From Solen grandis (Eukaryota; Mollusca; Bivalvia; Adapedonta; Solenidae): a DNA stretch of 64,000 bases. Made by a program: the position numbers and the translations under genes. The stretch is taken from assembly GCA_021229015.1 (NCBI GenBank), contig CM037785.1, positions 2,168,964-2,232,963 of the forward strand. The letters run 5' to 3'. The notes below the pieces were generated by a model. It was not told where the DNA came from. It worked only from the letters and a program-made list of their open reading frames with translations, and did not search any database. Of the stretch, positions 57,488-64,000 are shown piece after piece. Positions within the stretch are counted from its first letter, which is position 1; the number at the start of each line of letters is the position of its first letter.

Positions 57488-59470
57488 CTAGATGTCATTC
57501 GTCTGAACGAATGATAGGACTTTCTGCAACCTGTGTTAATGCAAAAAGCAGGAGATAGAAGTTTCATGTAATGACTCACCTCTGGTAGTATTTCATGTTC
57601 ATGCTGAACAAATGACATTATATTCCGCGAAAAATAAGCGAAGAAAAACGAAATAAGTAGTAGTAGTAGTAGTATGCTTATGACGTCATATGACGTCTCG
57701 ACATAAAATATATTAAGAAATTCTGCAGAACTGCAAACTGTGTAAGTTTCAACTTTCTATCTCATCCCGAAGTTCTTTAACCTTAAAATGAAATTTTTGG
57801 TCCTGTGTTCGAATCTTACTTCAGCCACAATACTTCGGTTTTTCGGAATTAAGGTTAGTTGACAAAATATTCACACCTTAGTTCTAAGATGTATCATCTG
57901 TAAAAATTTGAAGAAAATCTGATCATAAATGGCGGCTGTAGAGCGCGAACACCATTTTTCACTATTTTTAGCTCTGACGTCATGTGACGTCATAGGGTGC
58001 TGACAATCATTGAAATCAAAATTTCCTCACGTGACTAATAACCCATAACAATTTCCTCGTCCTAGGACTATTGCAACATATTAAAATAAGCGTTTAGTTA
58101 GGAAGAAGAAAAGAATAATAATAATAATAAAAAATGACGTCACGTGACGTCATATGACGTTTATTTTCACATAATTGTTAAGACACCCAGAGACCTACTA
58201 ACTGACAAAATTTCAACTTTCTATCTCAAATAGGACAGTTTTTATAAGCATTTAAAAATTGACGTCCTTGGTTAGAATTTTGGATCCGCCATAGATGCTT
58301 GGACTTTTCGAATTTTGAAAAACGGACACCGGTATACACAATAAGAACGTAATATACACATTCTGTGAAAATTTGATGAAAATCGGCCCATTAATAATGG
58401 CTCTGGACCGTGTACAAATTTCGTAGTCAATTTCAAATGTGACGTTTGACGTCAAAGGCTTCTGAAAATCTTAAATCGAAATACCAGCGTCTGAATCAAA
58501 ATTTTCATAGCCCTTAATTTCAAATTAGAAATACTCTTGTTAATATTAGAAATACATTATCATATAATGACGTCACGTGACGTCATATGACGTTTATTTT
58601 CACAAAATGTTTAAGACACTTAGAGACCTATATACTTACCAAATATCACTTTTCTATCTCAAATAGGACCGATTTTATAAGCATTTAAAAATTTACGACC
58701 TTGGTTCGAATCTTGGAATCGCTATAGAACCTTGGACTTTTCGAATTTTGAAAAAGAGACACCGGGATGCACAACTAGAACTTAATATACACATTCTGTG
58801 AAAATTTGATGAAAATCGGTTCATAAACAATAGCTGTAGACCGCGTACAAACTTTTGTTGCATATTTAAAGTGTGACGTCATATGACGTCATAGGCATAT
58901 GAAAATCATAGAAATCAAAATTTCAGCGTTTGAAGCATTTGTCATTAAATTTTCATTGCCCTTCGACAATTTCAACATATAGAAATATTCTTGGTAATAT
59001 TAGAAATACATTATCATATAATGACGTCACGTGACGTCATATGACATTTATTTTCACAAAATGTTTAAAACTTCTAGAGACATATATACTGACTAAATAT
59101 CAACTTTCTATCTTAAATAGGACAGATTTTATAAGCATTTAAAAATTTACGACCTTGGTTCGAATCTTGGATTCGCTATAGAACCAAGGACTTTTCGAAT
59201 TTTGAAAAACGGACACCGGGATGCACAACTAGAACTTAATATACACAATCTTTAAAATTTGATGAAAATTTCACAAACAATCTGTAGACCGCGTACAAAC
59301 TTTTGTAGCATATTTCAAATGTGACGTCATATGACGTCATAGGCATATGAAAATCATAGAAATAAAATTTCCTAACGTGACTAATAAGTCATAAAAATTT
59401 CATCGTCCTAGGAGTATTGCAACATAGAAAAATAAGCGTTTAGTTAGGAAGAAAAAAAGAATAATAATAA
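57488..59470 (-). mobile_element. Helitron/HINE-like element 7
   Basis: CTAG plus hairpin CATTCGTCTGAACGAATG at 57488, unique GTGTTAATGCAAAAAGCAGG block, an A-type monomer, the CCTCACGTGACTAATAACCC block, then B-type monomers spaced 454 bp (58568 to 59022), ending in GGAAGAAAAAAAGAATAATA. Confidence 0.65.
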
Positions 59471-62400
59471 CTAGATTTCATTCGTTGATACGAATGATAG
59501 GACTTTCTGCTAAAATTGAAAAATATTAAGATTAATTCTGTTAGAAAGAATATATATTAAATTCTCTACCCTTTACTCTTTTATTTTTTTTCGTAGGGAC
59601 TTCTTTTAGCTTTGATGTCACATGACGTCATAGGGTGCTGAAAATTTTTTGTTCAAAAGCGCATACTCAACTGTCGTAACTCTGAAATTTTCATTATTCT
59701 GAACAACTGGCATCATGTCAAAATCATTACCCTTAAAATGAAAATTAAGAAGTATGCCTATGACGTCACATGACGTCATATGACGTCACGACTCAAAATA
59801 TATGTAGAAATTCTGCAGAACTGCAAACTGTGTAAGTATCAACTTTCTATCTTATCCTGAAGCTCTTTCATCCTAAAATGAAATTTTCGGTCCTATGTTC
59901 GAATCTTACTTCAGCCACAGAACTTCGGTCTTTCGGAAATTCGGTTGGCTGACAGGATAACACCATTTTTCACTATTTTTAGCTCAGATGTCACATGACG
60001 TCATAGGGTGCTGAAGATGCTTTTGTTCAAAAGCGCATACTTTGTTGTCATAACTCTGAAATTTTCATTATTCTGAACAACTGGCATCATGTCGAAATCA
60101 TTGCCCTAATATGAAAATTAAGAAGTATGCTTATGACATCATATGACGTCATATGACGTCACGACTTAAAATATATGTAGATATTCTGTCGCACTACAAA
60201 CTGTGTAAGTTTCAACTTTCTGTCTCATTCTGAAGCTCTTTAATCCTAAAATGAAATTTTCGGTCCTATGTTCGAATCTTATTTCAGCCACAGAACTTCG
60301 GTCTTTCGGAATTTCGGTTAGCTGACAGGATATGCACACCTAATTTTCAAGATGTACAATCTGTGAAAATTTGAAGAAAATCCAACCATAAATGACGGCT
60401 GTAGATCGCGAACACCTTTTTTCACTATTTTTAGCTCTGACATCACATGACGTCATAGGGTGCTGAAGATGCTTTTGTTCAAAAGCGCATACCTTCCTTT
60501 CATAACTCTGTAATTTTCGTTATTCTGAACAACTGGCATCATGTCGAAATCATTGCCCTAAAATGAAAATTAAGAAGTATGCTTATGACGTCACATGACG
60601 TCATATGACGTCACGACTGAAAATATGTGTAGAAATTCAGCAGAACTGCAAACTGTGTAAGTTTCAGCTTTCTATCTCATCCTGAAGCTATTTTATCCTA
60701 AAATGAAATTTTCGGTCCTATGTTCGAATCTTATTTCAGCCACAGAACTTCGGTCTTTCGGAATTTCGGTTAGTTGACAGGATATGCACACCTTAGTTTC
60801 ATGATGTACCATCTGTGAAAATTTAAAGAAAATCCGACCATAAATGACGGCTGTAGAGCGCAAACACCATTTTTCATTATTTTTAGCTGTGACGTCATGT
60901 GACGTCATAGGGTGCTGAAGATGCTTTTGTTCAAAAGCGCATACGTTATTTTCATAACTCTGAAATTTTCATTATTCTGAACAACTGGCATCATGTCGAA
61001 ATCATTGCCCTAAAATGAAAATAAGAAGTATGCTTATGACGTCACATGACGTCATATGACGTTCTGATTCAAAATATTTGTAGAAATTCTGTAGAACTGC
61101 AAACTGTGTAAGTTTCAACTTTCTATCTCATCCTGAAGCTCTTTAATCGTAAAATGAAATTTTCGGTCCTATGTTCGAATCTTATTTCAGCCACAGAACT
61201 TCGGTCTTTCGGAATTTCGGTTAGTTGACAGGATATGCACACCTTAGTTTCATGATGTACCATCTGTGAAAATTTGAAGAAAATCCGACCATAAATGACG
61301 ACTGTAGAGCGCAAACACCATTTTTCATTATTTTTAGCTGTGACGTCATGTGACGTCATAGGGTGCTGAAGATGCTTTTGTTCAAAAGCGCATACGTTAG
61401 TTTCATAACTCTGAAATTTTTATTATTCTGAACAACTGGCATCATGTCGAAATCATTGCCCTAATATGAAAATTAAGAAGTAAGCTCATGACGTCACATG
61501 ACGTCATATGACGTTCCGACTCCAAAAAATTGTATAAATTTTGCAGAACTGCAAACTGTGTAAGTTTCAACTTTCTATCTCATCCTGAAGCTCTTTAGTC
61601 CTAAAATGAAATTTTCGGTCCTATGTTCGAATCTTATTTCAGCCACAGAACTTCGGTCTTTCGGAATTTCGGTTAGCTGTCAGGATATGCACACCTTAGT
61701 TTCAAGATGTACCATCTGTGAAAATTTGAAGAAAATCCGACCATAAATGACGGCTGTAGATCGCGAACACCATTTTTCACTATTTTTAGCTGTGACGTCA
61801 TGTGACGTCATAGGGTGCGGAAGATGCTTTTGTTCAAAAGCGCATACTTTACTTTCATAACTCTGAAATTTTCATTATTCTGAACAACTGGCATCATGTC
61901 AAAATCATTGCCCTAAAATGAAAATTAAGAAGTATGCTTATGACGTCACATGACGTCATATGACGTTCTGACTCAAAATATTTGTATAAATTTTGCAGAA
62001 CTGCAAACTGTGTAAGTTTCAACTTTCTATCTCATCCTGAAGCTCTTTAATCCTAAAATGAAATTTTCGGTCCTATGTTCGAATCTTATTTCAGCCACAG
62101 AACTTCGGTCTTTCGGAATTTCGGTTAGCTGACAGGATATGCACACCTTTGATTCAAGATGTACCATCTGTGAAAATTTGAAGAAAATCCGACCATAAAT
62201 GACGGCTGTAGAGCGCGAACACCATTTTTCACTATTTTTAGCTGTGACGTCATGTGACGTCATAGGGTGCTGAAAATCATTGAAATCAAAATTTCCTCAC
62301 GTGACTAATAAGCCATAAAAATTTCATCGTCCTAGGACTATTGCAACATATAAAAATAAGCGTTTAGTTAGGAAGAAGAAAAGAATAATAATAATAATAA
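59471..62400 (-). mobile_element. Helitron/HINE-like element 8
   Basis: CTAG plus hairpin CATTCGTTGATACGAATG at 59471 with the alternative unique block (AAAATTGAAAAATATTAAGA) shared with element 6. Then come at least six A-type monomers with TGACGTCA dimers or trimers at 59761, 60134, 60589, 61038, 61489 and 61941, the CCTCACGTGACTAATAAGCC block, and GAAGAAAAGAATAATAATAA. Confidence 0.68.
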
Positions 62401-64000
62401 CTAGACTTCTTTTGTTTTGAACCAAAGATAGGACTTTCTGCACTGCAAACCATGACAAACCTGGTGTTTTTCGAATTTTGGCAAACCTATATAATCCTGC
62501 ACAATGAAGTCGTAATACATAACTTCTGTGAAAATTCTATGCCAATCCGTCCATAAATGACGGCTGTTCAGCGCGGATGAACTTTGGTAGCTTTTTTAAG
62601 TTTTGATGTCATGTGACGTCATATGAAAATTTTAATCATTAAATCTTAATGTTCATGATTACCTTCATAGGACATTAAATTTTCATTGTCTATGAACCTT
62701 TGCAACATGAGTAAATTGACATTCAGGAATCGGAAATTCTATACAATTTGATGACGTCATATGACGTCATATGAAGTTCATCTTTACAAAATGCAAAGGA
62801 AACACAGAGACATATAATCTCGCCGAATATCAAATTTCTATCTCATCTAGAAACGATTTTATACGTATTTAAAATTTGACGTCCTTGGTTCGAATCTTGG
62901 CAAACCTATATAATCATGCACAATGAGGTCGTAATATATAACTTCTGTGAAGATTCCATGCCAATCTATAAATAAATGACGGCTGTACAGAGCGGACAAA
63001 CTTTGGTAGTTATTTATAGTTCTGACGTCATGTGACGTCATATGAAAATTTTAAACATTGAATCTAAATTTTCCTTATTATGTACAAAGGACATTTAATT
63101 TTCATTGTCTATGAAGCTTTGCAACATGAGTAAAATTGACATCAAGAAATCGGAAATTCTTTACAACTTGATCATACTTCATATGACGTTCATCTTTACA
63201 AAATGCAAAGGAAACACAGAGAGGAATAATCTCGCCAAATATCAACTTTCTATCTCATCTAGAATCGATTTTATATGGATTTGAAATTTGACGTCCTTGG
63301 TTCGAATCTTGGATTCGCCATAGAACCTTAGTTCTTTCGAATCTTGGCAAACCTATATAATCCTGCACAATAAGGTCTTAATATATAACTTCTGTGAAAA
63401 TTCCATGACAATCCGTCCATAAATGACGGCTGTACAGCGCGTACAAACTTTGGTAGCTATTTTTAGTTCTGACGTCATGTGACGTCATATGAAAATTTTA
63501 AACATTGGATCAAAATGTTCATGATCACCTACAAAGGACTTTCCATTTCCATTATTTATGAACCCTTGCAACATGAGTAAATTGACATCAAGAAATCGGA
63601 AATTCTATACAACTTGATGACGTTATATGACGTCATATGACGTTCATCTTAACAAAATGCAAAGTAAGCACAGAGACATATAATCTCGCCAAATATCAAC
63701 TTTCTATCTTATCTAGAAACGTTTTTATATGGATTTGAAATTTGACGTCCTTGGTTCGAATCTTGGATTCGCCATAGACCCTTAGTTCTTTCGAATCTTG
63801 GCAAACCTATATAATCCTTCACAATGAGGTCGTAATATAGAACTTCTGTGAACATTCCATGCCAATCCGTCCATAAATGACGGCTGTACAGCGCGTACAA
63901 ACTTTAGAAGCTATTTTTAGTTATGACGTCATGTGACGTCATATTAAAATTTTAAACATTGAATCTAAATGTTCACGATAACCTACATAGGACATTTAAT
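62401..64000 (-). mobile_element. Helitron/HINE-like element 9, cut by the window
   Basis: CTAGACTTCTTTTGTTTTGA then ACCAAAGATAGGACTTTCTGC: the hairpin stem has a different sequence (CTTTTG / CCAAAG) but keeps its position between CTAG and the subterminal repeat. The interior is C-type monomers (GGCAAACCTATATAATC) with spacing about 410-455 bp and TGACGTCATGTGACGTCA dimers. The other end is outside the window. Confidence 0.6.

Noticed and set aside
58252..58330. tRNA-like B box (GGTTCGAATC) in the CRE monomers, suggesting a tRNA origin
   Set aside because: No A box lies at the correct distance upstream. The motif is one conserved monomer block and not a polymerase III promoter on this evidence.

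Overview
The window looks like nuclear DNA from a mollusc, most probably a bivalve; a heterodont clam is my low-confidence guess. It is AT-rich, intron-bearing and gene-poor. It holds tRNA-derived SINEs with a conserved 3' domain, decayed LINE reverse transcriptases, TTAA-flanked MITEs and many minisatellites. I see no bacterial or organellar features.

Only two protein-coding regions are convincing. (1) 21949-23721 (+) encodes a complete 590-residue nuclear receptor in one uninterrupted coding exon. It has an NR1-like DNA-binding domain with an unusual P-box and a D-box one residue longer than usual, and a ligand-binding domain with the family signature but no clear AF-2 helix. (2) 34913-35606 (+) is an exon of a DUF3504 / Crypton-type tyrosine-recombinase-like protein (QRICH1/ZMYM/KIAA1958-like). 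It ends at a good splice donor and has three perfect CRE palindromes (TGACGTCA) in or just upstream of its 5' region. A third, weaker candidate is a broken reading frame on the minus strand at 37360-37697.

Layout: 0-3 kb, three kinds of tandem array (54-bp dyad units in opposite orientations, CGCG-rich 21-bp units, a 46-bp minisatellite). 3-20 kb, AT-rich non-coding DNA with SINEs, LINE relics, a 1.2-kb TIR element inserted in a LINE relic (6-bp TSD), a hAT-like element nested in a MULE-like element (8-bp and 9-bp TSDs), and a 30-bp minisatellite. 20-26 kb, the nuclear receptor among TTAA MITEs. 26-32 kb, LINE fragments and a roughly 510-bp higher-order repeat rich in nuclear-receptor half-sites (perfect DR1 and DR0). 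33-37 kb, the DUF3504 gene and an antisense LINE relic. 40.6 kb, a 100-N assembly gap.

From about 40.7 kb to the right edge, the window is almost wholly a head-to-tail series of Helitron/HINE-like non-autonomous elements, all in the same orientation. On the minus strand each ends in a terminal hairpin plus CTAG. Their interiors are about 452-bp monomers carrying dimers and trimers of TGACGTCA at 10-bp spacing; I hand-counted about 130 copies of this octamer. This CRE-loaded rolling-circle-type family is the most striking structure here. A roughly 1-kb near-perfect inverted repeat at 53.8-54.8 kb interrupts it.

All calls come from reading the sequence; no database search was run.
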